NCBI GenBank assembly: GCA_947178655.1
Contig: CAMWZB010000004.1
Coordinates: forward strand, 1 to 14,838
Reading direction: 5' to 3'
Length of the DNA stretch: 14,838 bases
Origin: an uncultured Porphyromonadaceae bacterium
GTDB taxonomy: Bacteria; Bacteroidota; Bacteroidia; Bacteroidales; Muribaculaceae
In this document: piece after piece, positions 7,675 through 14,838 of the stretch
Position numbering within the stretch: the stretch's first letter is position 1
Layout of the letters: every line of letters starts with the position of its first letter
Made by a program: the position numbers and the translations under genes
Notes under the pieces: model-generated
What the model saw: only the letters and a program-made list of their open reading frames with translations
Databases searched by the model: none
Told to the model about the DNA's origin: nothing

Positions 7675-7708
7675 TTGTAGGGGAATCGGCGAAAAATTCG
7701 TAATTTTG
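7675..7708 (+). promoter_or_regulatory. rex promoter, predicted near-leaderless start
   Basis: TTG at 7675-7677 is followed after 23 nt by TAATTTTG at 7701-7708, an exact TAnnTTTG -7 box; the spacing is slightly long. The rex ATG begins only 5 nt after the box, so transcription should start at or within a base or two of the start codon, giving a leaderless message. This promoter could drive rex through the S9 peptidase gene. Confidence 0.55.
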
Positions 7709-7713
7709 TAGCC

Positions 7714-8373
7714 ATGAACGAAAAAGCCTCGATATCCCGAACATCCGATTTGCTGCCGGAACCTACTCTCCGGCGGCTGCCGTGGTATCTTGCCTACCTT
7801 TCGACTCAGCGCAGCGCCTCGGTACAGTACATATCCACCACCCGCATCGCGGAAGCTCTTGACGTCGACCCGTCACAGATAGCCAAAGACCTGTCATTCC
7901 TGGGCATACGCGGAAAGACCCGCATCGGCTATCAGGTCGACGACCTCGAACGCGCATTGCGCGACTACCTCGGCTTCGACCAGCGCCACAACGCCATCAT
8001 GATGGGTGTCGGCAGTCTGGGAGCCGCCTTGATGGCCGACTCCGGCCTGCACCGCTACGGCCTCAATATCGTAGCCGGCATAGACATCGACCCACGGCTG
8101 GCCGGCTCGAAGATAGGCGATGTGGAGATATTCACGCCTGACCAAACAGCGGCACTTGTGCACAGGCTCAACATAAAGATAGGCATCATAGCAGTCCCGG
8201 TCGAAGCCGCTCAGGAAGTGGCGGACCTCGCCGCAGAATCCGGCATAAAGGCCATTTGGAACTTCACGCCATCACGCATACGTGTCCCCGAGGGCGTGGT
8301 CATATCGAACACCTCGATCTACTCTCATCTGGCCGTGATGTACAACCGTCTGTCAACACTGTCGATAGACTGA
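7714..8373 (+). CDS. rex: Redox-sensing transcriptional repressor Rex
   Basis: A 219-residue protein, normal for Rex (about 210-220). Rex is a cytoplasmic dimer that binds DNA when NADH is low and releases it when NADH rises, controlling fermentation and anaerobic energy genes. The winged-helix domain spans about residues 13-88, opening with LPEPTLRRLPWYLAYL and including the recognition segment VDPSQIAKDLSFLG (51-64). The NAD(H)-binding Rossmann domain follows, with GVGSLG at 98-103 and Asp124/Asp126 in AGIDID suited to the adenosine ribose. The C-terminal domain-swap helix (NTSIYSHLAVMYNRL) is intact. The ATG lies almost on the predicted transcription start; a TTG at codon 13 is a possible but less likely alternative. 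The stop codon overlaps the start of the next gene (TGATG), so the two are translationally coupled. Rex heads a run of genes for secretion and isoprenoid synthesis, and the GTTAA repeats ahead of it may serve autoregulation. Confidence 0.95.
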   Translation: MNEKASISRTSDLLPEPTLRRLPWYLAYLSTQRSASVQYISTTRIAEALDVDPSQIAKDLSFLGIRGKTRIGYQVDDLERALRDYLGFDQRHNAIMMGVGSLGAALMADSGLHRYGLNIVAGIDIDPRLAGSKIGDVEIFTPDQTAALVHRLNIKIGIIAVPVEAAQEVADLAAESGIKAIWNFTPSRIRVPEGVVISNTSIYSHLAVMYNRLSTLSID

Positions 8374-8972
8374 TGAAAATATTCTGTATACACTTCGAAG
8401 GCGCCCCTGGTGGCGGTCGCGCCACGGCCATTCCCGGAGCCGACTCTGCCATACTCCGTCCGGGCGAACCGGTATTCATCCCCGATGATACAGAGCGGTG
8501 GGAGAGTTTCGCAGCTCCGGCCATACGCATATCACGACTCGGAACCGCCATCAAGGCCCGTCAGGCCCGCGCCTATTTCGATGCGGTGTCAGTGATGCAC
8601 GTCCTGCGCCCCAAAGCAGGATGCAAGCCCTTCGACGACATCGATATGCCGCCCTACACTTTCGACCGCACTTTTGCTCCGGGTGCATGGATAGAACTCG
8701 GCAACGCCACCGACGACACAGAATTCGCCATACGTCTCTCCCGGAGCCTGCTGCGGAGCGACAGAATCACGGAAGAATCCGAAGTGACATTCAGCATCAG
8801 CTCTGTGCAGGCTTGCAAAGCCGTCGAACTGTTGTCTCGGATGGCTACTTTCAAGACCGGCGACATCATAGTATTCACCGAAGCCGGCACACATCCGCAC
8901 CGGCCCGAGCTCGACTCGAAAGTGTGCTGCACCATCAACGGGACTGAATGTCTCAGCATCCGACTCAAGTAA
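8373..8972 (+). CDS. FAH-fold protein, probable pseudoenzyme
   Basis: A 199-residue protein of about the length of short fumarylacetoacetate hydrolase (FAH) family enzymes, which open or decarboxylate keto-acid substrates with a bound Mg2+. The fold signature is visible: the start MKIFCI, ADSAILRPGEPVFIP (22-36), AIRISRLG (50-57), and a C-terminal FKTGDIIVFTEAG segment aligned with the usual KIGDLLFTGTP. The metal site appears lost: the family's E-x-E just before RINRLG is Phe and Ala here (ESFAAPAIRIS), the later Asp of the GIDFTARD block is absent (VSVMHVLRP), and the TGTP end is changed. I therefore read it as a non-catalytic relative with a binding or structural role, or one in decay; the frame is intact, which argues against decay. 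The start at 8373 overlaps the rex stop and is preferred over an upstream in-frame ATG at 8256 lying inside rex. From memory, Porphyromonas has an FAH gene next to porU, so this may be an old neighbour. Confidence 0.72.
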   Translation: MKIFCIHFEGAPGGGRATAIPGADSAILRPGEPVFIPDDTERWESFAAPAIRISRLGTAIKARQARAYFDAVSVMHVLRPKAGCKPFDDIDMPPYTFDRTFAPGAWIELGNATDDTEFAIRLSRSLLRSDRITEESEVTFSISSVQACKAVELLSRMATFKTGDIIVFTEAGTHPHRPELDSKVCCTINGTECLSIRLK

Positions 8973-9040
8973 GAATCGTTCCATCACGTCAACCAATCAT
9001 CAACGAAAAAACATACCGCGCACCGGCGGCGACATCCCGT

Positions 9041-12000
9041 ATGAAGAATATCCGATCCGTTACCACTGCCATCGCAATCCTGTTCAGCGCACTATGCGCT
9101 CTTGCTCTTCCGACATCTGCATTCAAGACTTCGTCTCTTCTTTCGACCGGTCACTGGACCGAAGTGCTGACCGACACTACCGGCATATTCGAAATCAGCT
9201 ACGAACAACTCCGTGAGTGGGGATTCAACGACCCGTCGAAAGTGACGGTGTACGGCTATGGAGCCATCAATGGCGCCGAACACAGCTTCTCGGAGACATT
9301 TCCGGACGACCTCCGGCAGACTCCGTCCATACACACTGACGACGGACGCATACTCTTCTTTGCCGAAGGCGATGTCAGGACTTCTGTCAAGGCTACATCC
9401 GAAAATCCGTCAATCCGCCCCCAGCTCAACTACATCCGCAATCACTTCGATTTCAAAGGCCACTACTTCCTGTGCGAGCATCTCGACGCGGAAGATGCGG
9501 AAGTCTATGAGGTCGACCTTATCACCCCTGAGCCAAGACTCAGATGGCACTACTGCATCGACCTGATAGAGAACGAAGTGCAGAATCCCGACCGTGCCGG
9601 CGCACTGTACCACGACCGTCGCACAGGCGCAGGCGAGACGATAACGATGCCGTTCTACATCCGTGACTATTTCATCGGCGAACTGAACAACACCGACACC
9701 GACCCTGCGAAAGTGCCTGACGGCGTGTTCTACCTCGACCTGGCCATAAGCGCCAACGAGAATCTGAGAATACGCGCAAATGTACCCGATGTACTGTCAG
9801 CGGTATCGGCTCAGCAACGCCTCGTCTCGAAGAATGTCGTCCCGGACCGCATTTATGACATAGCTAACGTCTATGCCACTTACAAAACTCCTGCCGACGC
9901 TCCTCTCGAAGGCACTGTAGAATCGGTATTCACTCTCGCCCTGCCGGCAACTGCAAAGATAGAATATGCCGCACTGGACAAGGCATACACCATATACCCC
10001 CAGACCATCGCTCAAGGCGGTCGGCCCGAGATGATTGTCAATTTTGCAGAAAACCCTCAGAGCCACAACATACTCATATCTGAAGCAAAAGAGAACCTCG
10101 AAGTGTGGAATGTGACCGATCCGCTGTCCATAGTCCGCCATCAGACCGGCGACTACAGCAGCTATGACCGGTCGCTGATATTCACCCTTGACAGCAGGCT
10201 CGACAAGAAGCCCTCTCGATTCGTGATATTCGACCCGGCTGCGCAACACCGCCGGCCGGAATATGCCGGACACGTAGCCAACCAGAATCTTCATGCCCTT
10301 CAGACGCCCGAAATGATAATAGTGACCTCGGCAATGTGTCAGCGATACGCCGAGCAGCTGGCCGACTATCACCGCGAATTTCAGGGTATGGACGTGACTG
10401 TAGTACGCCACGATGACATCTACCGCGAATTCGCCTGCGGCAGCAGACATCCGTCAGCCATCAGACGGTTCGCCAAGATGCTGTATGACCGCGCACCGGA
10501 AAAGTTCCGATACCTGCTGCTGTACGGCGAGTCATCATCTGACAACCGCGGCATCGACGGCGACCGGTCAGACCACTTAGTGTCATATCAGACCGAAGAA
10601 CTTGCAAACGCCCGCAACTACACCACAAGCTTCGCGTCCGACCAGTATTTCGGTATGCTCGAAGACAATTTCGACATCAACACCATCGCCACCAAGGCCA
10701 CAATGCAGCTCTCGGTAGGACGCATACCCGCAGCTTCGCCGTCGCTGGCCGAAAGCGCCAACCGCAAGATATACAAGCGCCTTGCAAATCCGATGCAGGT
10801 GCGACACTACCTCCGCTCGCTGCTGTTCAGCGACGAAGGCAACAAGAATGCCCACTATCTATGCTCCGTAGCAGCCGATACGCTGATTCGCAACTGCAAT
10901 CCGGCCATCACCCGCACTCATACCGACATAGAACTTCTGCCCGCGACTTCGCTCAAATCGGTCAACACGCCTTACTACACAGAAATCGTCAAAAGCATGC
11001 AGAACGGCTTGGGCTACTTCACGTTCAGCGGCCATGGCAATTACATGTCCATCTCCGGCTATGAGACCATCAACCAGTCCGGTGCGTCGGCGCTTGAGAA
11101 CAGCATCTATCCCGTAGCGATGATGTCGACATGCGACGTATTCGCTTTCGACCGCGTCAACTATGGACTGGCCGAGCGTCTGGTGCTGAATGAAAACGGC
11201 GGTGCCATAGGCGTGATCGGGTCGTGCCGCTCGGTATACCTCGAGCACAACCGCCAGCTCAACAATGCCGTAGCACAACAATACGCGACAGCCTCTTCCG
11301 GGACCACCACCGGCGATCTGCTGCGCCTCGCCCGCAATCAGCTCATCTCCGACATGAACGGAGCCCTTACGATGAATCTGGGCGTAAACATAATGCCATA
11401 CAACCTGTGCGGAGATCCGGCCATCCCGATTGGCGCGCCGGAATATGCCATAGCCATCGACAGCTCCAATCTCACTGCCGAAACCGCGAACAGCATTTCG
11501 GGCCGCATCACCGATGCTGCAGGCAATACGGTGGAGACATTCTCCGGAACCGCCGTTATTGACATTTACGACAGTCCTGTCACTTATACCAACCGTATAC
11601 CTGACGAGTCCACTCCCGCCTATCTGAGAAAAATTCAGATAGACGACGCCATCCTCGCCACAGGCACCGCCGAAGTTGTGAACGGTCGCTTCAAAGGCAG
11701 TGTGGCGCTGCCGTCGCCACTCACTCCGGGAGCCTCGCACCGTATAGTGGTCACAGCGACTGACCTCTCTTCACAAGCCGGAGCAGCCGGTGTCATGACA
11801 GGTATCAAAATAGCCGAAGGCAGCGGATGGACAGGCAGCGCCGCTACTGAAGGACCGCTCATCCGTGAATTCTACATCAACACTCCCGGTTTCATGTCGG
11901 GCAACGTCACCGGACGCGATATCACAGCAGCCGGACTGATAGAGCCTTCGGCATCCGGTCTCAAGACAGATGCCGGACACAACATCAGCTCAGCGACCGC

Positions 12001-12457
12001 ACTCACCCTTGACGGAGACAAGACGCTTCCCGAGGCGACCCGCACGATGAGAGTTAACGATGACGGAACGTTCGGCTTCTCCTTCAACATCCATAATCTG
12101 ACTCCCGGCCGCCACACCCTCACCCTCAAGGCCATCAACAACGCAGGCCTCTCGGAGTCGGCGACTCTTGACTTCGTGGTGGCCGACACTCTTGAAGGCA
12201 CGCTCGAGGCCGATGTCACCGATCCGGTCCGCGACACTACCGTGTTCAGCTTCGCGGCTGCCGGCTGCGAGGTTGACGAGGCCCGGCTCGTCATAGATGA
12301 CATAGCCGGCAACACAGTTCTGAACAAGGCTATAAGCGGCACATTCGAGTGGAACGTGGCCGACGTGGCCGACGGACGCTACACAGCCCGCGTGATATTC
12401 CGTGCCGGCACAGCCTCAGGGTGCTCCGACGCCATAGAGATTGTCGTTCTGAAGTAG
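9041..12457 (+). CDS. Divergent PorU-like C25 peptidase, copy 2, next to porV
   Basis: A 1138-residue secreted protein homologous to copy 1 over its length. The start at 9041 gives a good signal peptide (about 1-27, LPTSA-F); an in-frame ATG at 8948 would overlap the FAH gene and spoil it. Shared blocks include STGHW...DPSKVTVYGYG (35-74), VWNVTDP (355-361), VANQNLH (412-418) and IRRFAKMLYDR (474-484). The C25 domain keeps the dyad: His665 in FSGHGN and Cys698 in MSTCDVFAFD, with the same 33-residue spacing as copy 1. It keeps LNENGGAIG and a motif near GESSSDNRG (496-504) that are closer to classical PorU than in copy 1. The C-terminal end is the odd part: the FlgD-like domain (about 1056-1138) is shortened and lacks the GIYLYRA ending, finishing DGRYTARVIF...EIVVLK. 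It lies 98 bp before porV, the position expected of porU. It could be the true sortase, a partner of copy 1, or a C25 enzyme with its own target. Confidence 0.85.
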   Translation: MKNIRSVTTAIAILFSALCALALPTSAFKTSSLLSTGHWTEVLTDTTGIFEISYEQLREWGFNDPSKVTVYGYGAINGAEHSFSETFPDDLRQTPSIHTDDGRILFFAEGDVRTSVKATSENPSIRPQLNYIRNHFDFKGHYFLCEHLDAEDAEVYEVDLITPEPRLRWHYCIDLIENEVQNPDRAGALYHDRRTGAGETITMPFYIRDYFIGELNNTDTDPAKVPDGVFYLDLAISANENLRIRANVPDVLSAVSAQQRLVSKNVVPDRIYDIANVYATYKTPADAPLEGTVESVFTLALPATAKIEYAALDKAYTIYPQTIAQGGRPEMIVNFAENPQSHNILISEAKENLEVWNVTDPLSIVRHQTGDYSSYDRSLIFTLDSRLDKKPSRFVIFDPAAQHRRPEYAGHVANQNLHALQTPEMIIVTSAMCQRYAEQLADYHREFQGMDVTVVRHDDIYREFACGSRHPSAIRRFAKMLYDRAPEKFRYLLLYGESSSDNRGIDGDRSDHLVSYQTEELANARNYTTSFASDQYFGMLEDNFDINTIATKATMQLSVGRIPAASPSLAESANRKIYKRLANPMQVRHYLRSLLFSDEGNKNAHYLCSVAADTLIRNCNPAITRTHTDIELLPATSLKSVNTPYYTEIVKSMQNGLGYFTFSGHGNYMSISGYETINQSGASALENSIYPVAMMSTCDVFAFDRVNYGLAERLVLNENGGAIGVIGSCRSVYLEHNRQLNNAVAQQYATASSGTTTGDLLRLARNQLISDMNGALTMNLGVNIMPYNLCGDPAIPIGAPEYAIAIDSSNLTAETANSISGRITDAAGNTVETFSGTAVIDIYDSPVTYTNRIPDESTPAYLRKIQIDDAILATGTAEVVNGRFKGSVALPSPLTPGASHRIVVTATDLSSQAGAAGVMTGIKIAEGSGWTGSAATEGPLIREFYINTPGFMSGNVTGRDITAAGLIEPSASGLKTDAGHNISSATALTLDGDKTLPEATRTMRVNDDGTFGFSFNIHNLTPGRHTLTLKAINNAGLSESATLDFVVADTLEGTLEADVTDPVRDTTVFSFAAAGCEVDEARLVIDDIAGNTVLNKAISGTFEWNVADVADGRYTARVIFRAGTASGCSDAIEIVVLK

Positions 12458-12467
12458 TTAAAACACC

Positions 12468-12496
12468 TTGCCGATGCAATAAAGCGGTAAATGTTG
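12468..12496 (+). promoter_or_regulatory. Weak candidate promoter before porV
   Basis: In the 98-bp gap, TTG at 12468-12470 is followed after 17 nt by TAAATGTTG at 12488-12496, which resembles TAnnTTTG with one extra base. The gap is AT-rich compared with the flanking genes. It could allow porV, ispF and the S9 peptidase to be made independently of rex, but the match is poor. Confidence 0.2.
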
Positions 12497-12555
12497 AGTT
12501 ATAGTATTAGGTCAATCCGAAATGTCCCGGATGTACCCAAGTCCAACATCAGCAC

Positions 12556-13758
12556 ATGAAGATAAGAAAAAGTATCACAATACTACTGCTCAGCCTATTG
12601 ACAGCGACCACGTCCGTAGCCGAGAACCTTAAGAATGAGTTCAACCCTATTGAAACGGGTGTGACATCCCTGAGCATAGCTCCCGACGCACGCGGCGCGG
12701 CCATGGGCGACCTTGGCGCTGCGACCGACCCTGACGCATACTCCCAGTTCTGGAATCCGTCGAAGTACGCTTTCGCCTACAGCAAGGCGGCAGTGTCTCT
12801 GAGCTATACGCCGTGGCTCCGCAAGCTGGTCAACGACATCTTTCTCGCAGACCTGTCGGGCTACTACAAAATCGGCGGGAACGACAATCAGGCCATCAGT
12901 GCATCACTGCGATATTTCTCTTTGGGTGAGGTCACCACAAGTCAGGGCGGTGACAACATAGGCCAGACACTGAATCCGTATGAAATGTCGTTCGACATCG
13001 GTTACTCACGCAAACTGTCAGAGAAATTCTCGATGGGTATCGTGTTCAGGTACATCTACTCGGCACTGGGCTTCTCGGAGTCGTACGCCGGAGACCAGAA
13101 TACCGGCTCCTCCGCATTCTCCGCCGACATCGCCGGCTACTATACCACCTACCCTGTAATCGGCCGCAACGAATGCCAGTGGTCATGGGGCTGGAATATT
13201 TCGAACATCGGCTCGAAAGTGTCGTTCGACGGAGGCGAGAATCCGGCCTTCCTCCCGGCGAATCTGAAATTAGGCACGACATTCACATTCCCCCTTGCCG
13301 ACTATCACAACCTCTCCATCGGCATTGACCTGAACAAACTCCTCGTGCCCGCCAAGCCTCGCCGCGCCGACTTCGCAGACGGTCTTGAAGGCGAAGAACA
13401 GTACGTCGAAAAACTTCAGGACTGGAAGAACATGTCGCCGATAACCGGCATATTCAAGTCCTTCACCGATGCTCCGGGCGGCACGAAGGAAGAACTCCGC
13501 GAAATCAATTTCTCGCTCGGTGCCGAATACAACTACAACCAGCAGTTCTTCCTCCGCGGAGGCTACTACTACGAAAACGAATACAAAGGCAACCGCTCAT
13601 ATTTCTCGCTCGGTGCCGGATTCTCGCTGAACGTGATACGTCTGGACGCATCCTACATGATAGCCACGGCGCAGACCTCGCCTCTCGACCAGACACTGCG
13701 TTTCTCGCTGACTTTCGACATGGACGGCATCCGCGACCTGATGGGCAGACGCCGCTAA
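12556..13758 (+). CDS. porV: T9SS outer membrane shuttle protein PorV
   Basis: A 400-residue outer membrane protein of the FadL-like 14-strand barrel family. PorV (also called LptO) takes cargo from the translocon at the outer membrane and delivers it to the PorU attachment complex. A signal peptide covers residues 1-22 (TTSVA-E). The N-terminal PorV signature is clear: FNPIETGVTSLSIAPDARGA at 29-48, MGDLGAATDPDAYSQFWNPS at 50-69, then SLSYTPWLRKL (81-91) and SLRYFSLGE (117-125). Later beta strands alternate polar and hydrophobic residues, with aromatic pairs (GGYYYENEYKGNRSYFSLGAGF) and a C-terminal strand LRFSLTFDMDG. The order PorU-like gene, porV, ispF is, from memory, the order in Porphyromonas gingivalis. 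The gap to ispF is 12 bp, so they are surely co-transcribed. No Shine-Dalgarno is visible. The identification is firm. Confidence 0.95.
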   Translation: MKIRKSITILLLSLLTATTSVAENLKNEFNPIETGVTSLSIAPDARGAAMGDLGAATDPDAYSQFWNPSKYAFAYSKAAVSLSYTPWLRKLVNDIFLADLSGYYKIGGNDNQAISASLRYFSLGEVTTSQGGDNIGQTLNPYEMSFDIGYSRKLSEKFSMGIVFRYIYSALGFSESYAGDQNTGSSAFSADIAGYYTTYPVIGRNECQWSWGWNISNIGSKVSFDGGENPAFLPANLKLGTTFTFPLADYHNLSIGIDLNKLLVPAKPRRADFADGLEGEEQYVEKLQDWKNMSPITGIFKSFTDAPGGTKEELREINFSLGAEYNYNQQFFLRGGYYYENEYKGNRSYFSLGAGFSLNVIRLDASYMIATAQTSPLDQTLRFSLTFDMDGIRDLMGRRR

Positions 13759-13770
13759 ACCTCTACAGCC

Positions 13771-14259
13771 ATGTTACCATACCGCATAGGCACAGGATTC
13801 GATGTACATCGTCTCGTCGAAGGACGGCGATGCATCATATGCGGGGTCGACATACCCCACTCTACCGGACTGCTCGGCCATAGCGACGCCGATGTGGCCC
13901 TGCATGCCCTGAGCGACGCACTGCTCGGGGCTGTCGCGCTCGGCGACATAGGCCGCCACTTCCCCGACACGGACCCACGGTGGGAAGGAGCTGACTCGAG
14001 AATGCTGCTGCGCGAGGTTGTGGCAATCGTGGCACGCGCAGGCTACCGACCGGGCAACGTGGACATCACCATCATGGCCCAGGCTCCGAAGATGCTCCCG
14101 CACATAGCCCGCATGCGTGCCAATGTGGCCGAGGACCTCGGACTGCCGACAGACTGTGTGAGCGTCAAGGCCACTACCACTGAGCGGCTCGGATTCACAG
14201 GCCGGGGCGAAGGCATCGCAGCTGAAGCAGTCTGCCTGGTAGTACACGAACACGCATAA
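13771..14259 (+). CDS. ispF: 2-C-methyl-D-erythritol 2,4-cyclodiphosphate synthase
   Basis: A 162-residue cytoplasmic enzyme of standard length for IspF. It converts 4-diphosphocytidyl-2-C-methyl-D-erythritol 2-phosphate to the 2,4-cyclodiphosphate with release of CMP, the fifth step of the MEP pathway for isoprenoid precursors. The zinc ligands are present: Asp11 and His13 in GTGFDVHRL and His45 in [12 protein letters not shown]. The active-site loop [17 protein letters not shown] (134-150), with Glu138, is complete. The gene lies 12 bp after porV and 15 bp before the S9 peptidase, with no promoter in either gap. The link to T9SS is positional; isoprenoid carrier lipids may be needed for surface glycans, but the sequence does not show that. 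Confidence 0.97.
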   Translation: MLPYRIGTGFDVHRLVEGRRCIICGVDIPHSTGLLGHSDADVALHALSDALLGAVALGDIGRHFPDTDPRWEGADSRMLLREVVAIVARAGYRPGNVDITIMAQAPKMLPHIARMRANVAEDLGLPTDCVSVKATTTERLGFTGRGEGIAAEAVCLVVHEHA

Positions 14260-14274
14260 ACCTTCTCAATCACT

Positions 14275-14838
14275 ATGAACAAAATAGCAATGACAGCAAC
14301 AGCAGTGCTGATGGCAGCCACAGGCGCAGCAGCACAGGTGCCCACACCGGCTTTCGACGGCAAAGGCGCTCCTTTCAGCATCGAGGCACTCGAAGCGCTC
14401 GGACGCGTATCGGATCCGTCCGTCAGCCCCGACGGCAAGACAGTGCTCTTCGGAGTATCCTTCGAGAACGTGGAGCAGAACAATGCCAACAATGACCTCT
14501 ATACACTCTCCATCGACGCCAAGGACGCCACTCCCGCACGCATCACCGACACTCCCAAGAGCGAAAGCGGCGCCGTGTGGATGGCCGACGGACGCATAGC
14601 ATTCCTATATCCCGACTCCGACGGCAACGCACAGATGTGGACCATGCAGGCCGACGGCACAGGCCGAGTACAGGCTACCGAACATCCCGGCGGAATATCC
14701 GGATTCCTTCTCTCGCCCGACGAGAAGCACATCGTAGTGATAGGCAACGTAAAGTACGCCCGCACTGCTGCCGACATCTATCCCGACCTTCCCAAAGCGA
14801 CAGGCCGTGTGGTGGACGACCTTATGTACAAGCACTGG
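14275..14838 (+). CDS. DPP5-like S9 family peptidase, 5' part only
   Basis: The first 188 residues of a protein cut by the window's right edge. A signal peptide covers residues 1-20 (TGAAA-Q), so it is exported to the periplasm. The visible part is the start of the beta-propeller of a prolyl oligopeptidase-family (S9) enzyme, with repeated blade motifs: RVSDPSVSPDGKTVLFGV (44-61), a middle NDLYTLSIDAKD block, MWTMQADGTGR (122-132) and a final LPKATGRVVDDLMYKHW. This last stretch is characteristic of dipeptidyl peptidase 5-type enzymes of Bacteroidales, which remove N-terminal dipeptides from oligopeptides and supply amino acids. The catalytic Ser/Asp/His domain lies beyond the window, so activity cannot be judged. 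The gene follows ispF by 15 bp in the same direction. Confidence 0.88.
   Translation, partial: MNKIAMTATAVLMAATGAAAQVPTPAFDGKGAPFSIEALEALGRVSDPSVSPDGKTVLFGVSFENVEQNNANNDLYTLSIDAKDATPARITDTPKSESGAVWMADGRIAFLYPDSDGNAQMWTMQADGTGRVQATEHPGGISGFLLSPDEKHIVVIGNVKYARTAADIYPDLPKATGRVVDDLMYKHW

Noticed and set aside
8256..8372. Upstream in-frame ATG for the FAH-like gene that would add 39 residues
   Set aside because: It lies wholly inside rex in another frame; the added residues do not resemble any FAH start, while MKIFCI at 8373 does and overlaps the rex stop neatly.
8948..9040. Upstream in-frame ATG for PorU copy 2 that would add 31 residues
   Set aside because: It overlaps the end of the FAH-like gene and would bury the signal peptide; the start at 9041 begins directly with a normal signal peptide.
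10859..11740. Long antisense open frame (293 codons) inside PorU copy 2
   Set aside because: It lies opposite a clearly conserved C25 coding region, shows no recognisable domain, and long antisense frames are expected in GC-rich genes.
1..14838. CRISPR arrays, tRNA or rRNA genes, insertion sequences, prophage or att sites
   Set aside because: No regular spaced repeats, cloverleaf-like sequences, transposase or phage proteins, or long terminal repeats were seen on either strand.

Overview
The window looks like chromosomal DNA from a GC-rich member of Bacteroidales, most likely a gut Muribaculaceae-type bacterium. The phylum-level support is good: two PorU-like sortases and a PorV of the type IX secretion system (T9SS), a cargo-type C-terminal sorting domain, exact Bacteroidetes -7 boxes (TAnnTTTG) and almost no Shine-Dalgarno sequences. 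The family-level guess is weaker and rests on overall protein character. I see no tRNA, rRNA, CRISPR array, insertion sequence or phage gene.

Layout. The left part runs on the minus strand: alanine dehydrogenase (ald), a strong 17-bp hairpin, then a secreted endonuclease I with a T9SS sorting domain. From 3387 everything runs on the plus strand: a membrane-anchored GH25 muramidase, a first PorU-like C25 peptidase, then (after a promoter-like gap) rex, a FAH-fold protein that seems to have lost its metal ligands, a second PorU-like C25 peptidase, porV, ispF and the start of a DPP5-like S9 peptidase cut by the window edge. Gaps from rex onward are -1, 68, 98, 12 and 15 bp, so rex to the S9 peptidase could be one transcription unit, possibly with an extra start before porV.

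How the genes fit together. T9SS cargo crosses the outer membrane, is passed to the barrel protein PorV and is processed by the sortase PorU, which removes the C-terminal domain and attaches the cargo to the surface. The window holds the shuttle, two candidate sortases and one likely cargo (the nuclease). The most notable points are the two sortase paralogues flanking rex and the FAH-like gene, which have diverged in different regions while both keeping the His/Cys dyad; the FAH-fold pseudoenzyme; the NADH-sensing repressor Rex at the head of a secretion operon with a near-leaderless promoter and three GTTAA repeats; and a -7 promoter box buried in an arm of the ald terminator hairpin. None of this is proven to be a new system; the duplicated sortase is the best candidate for something under-described.
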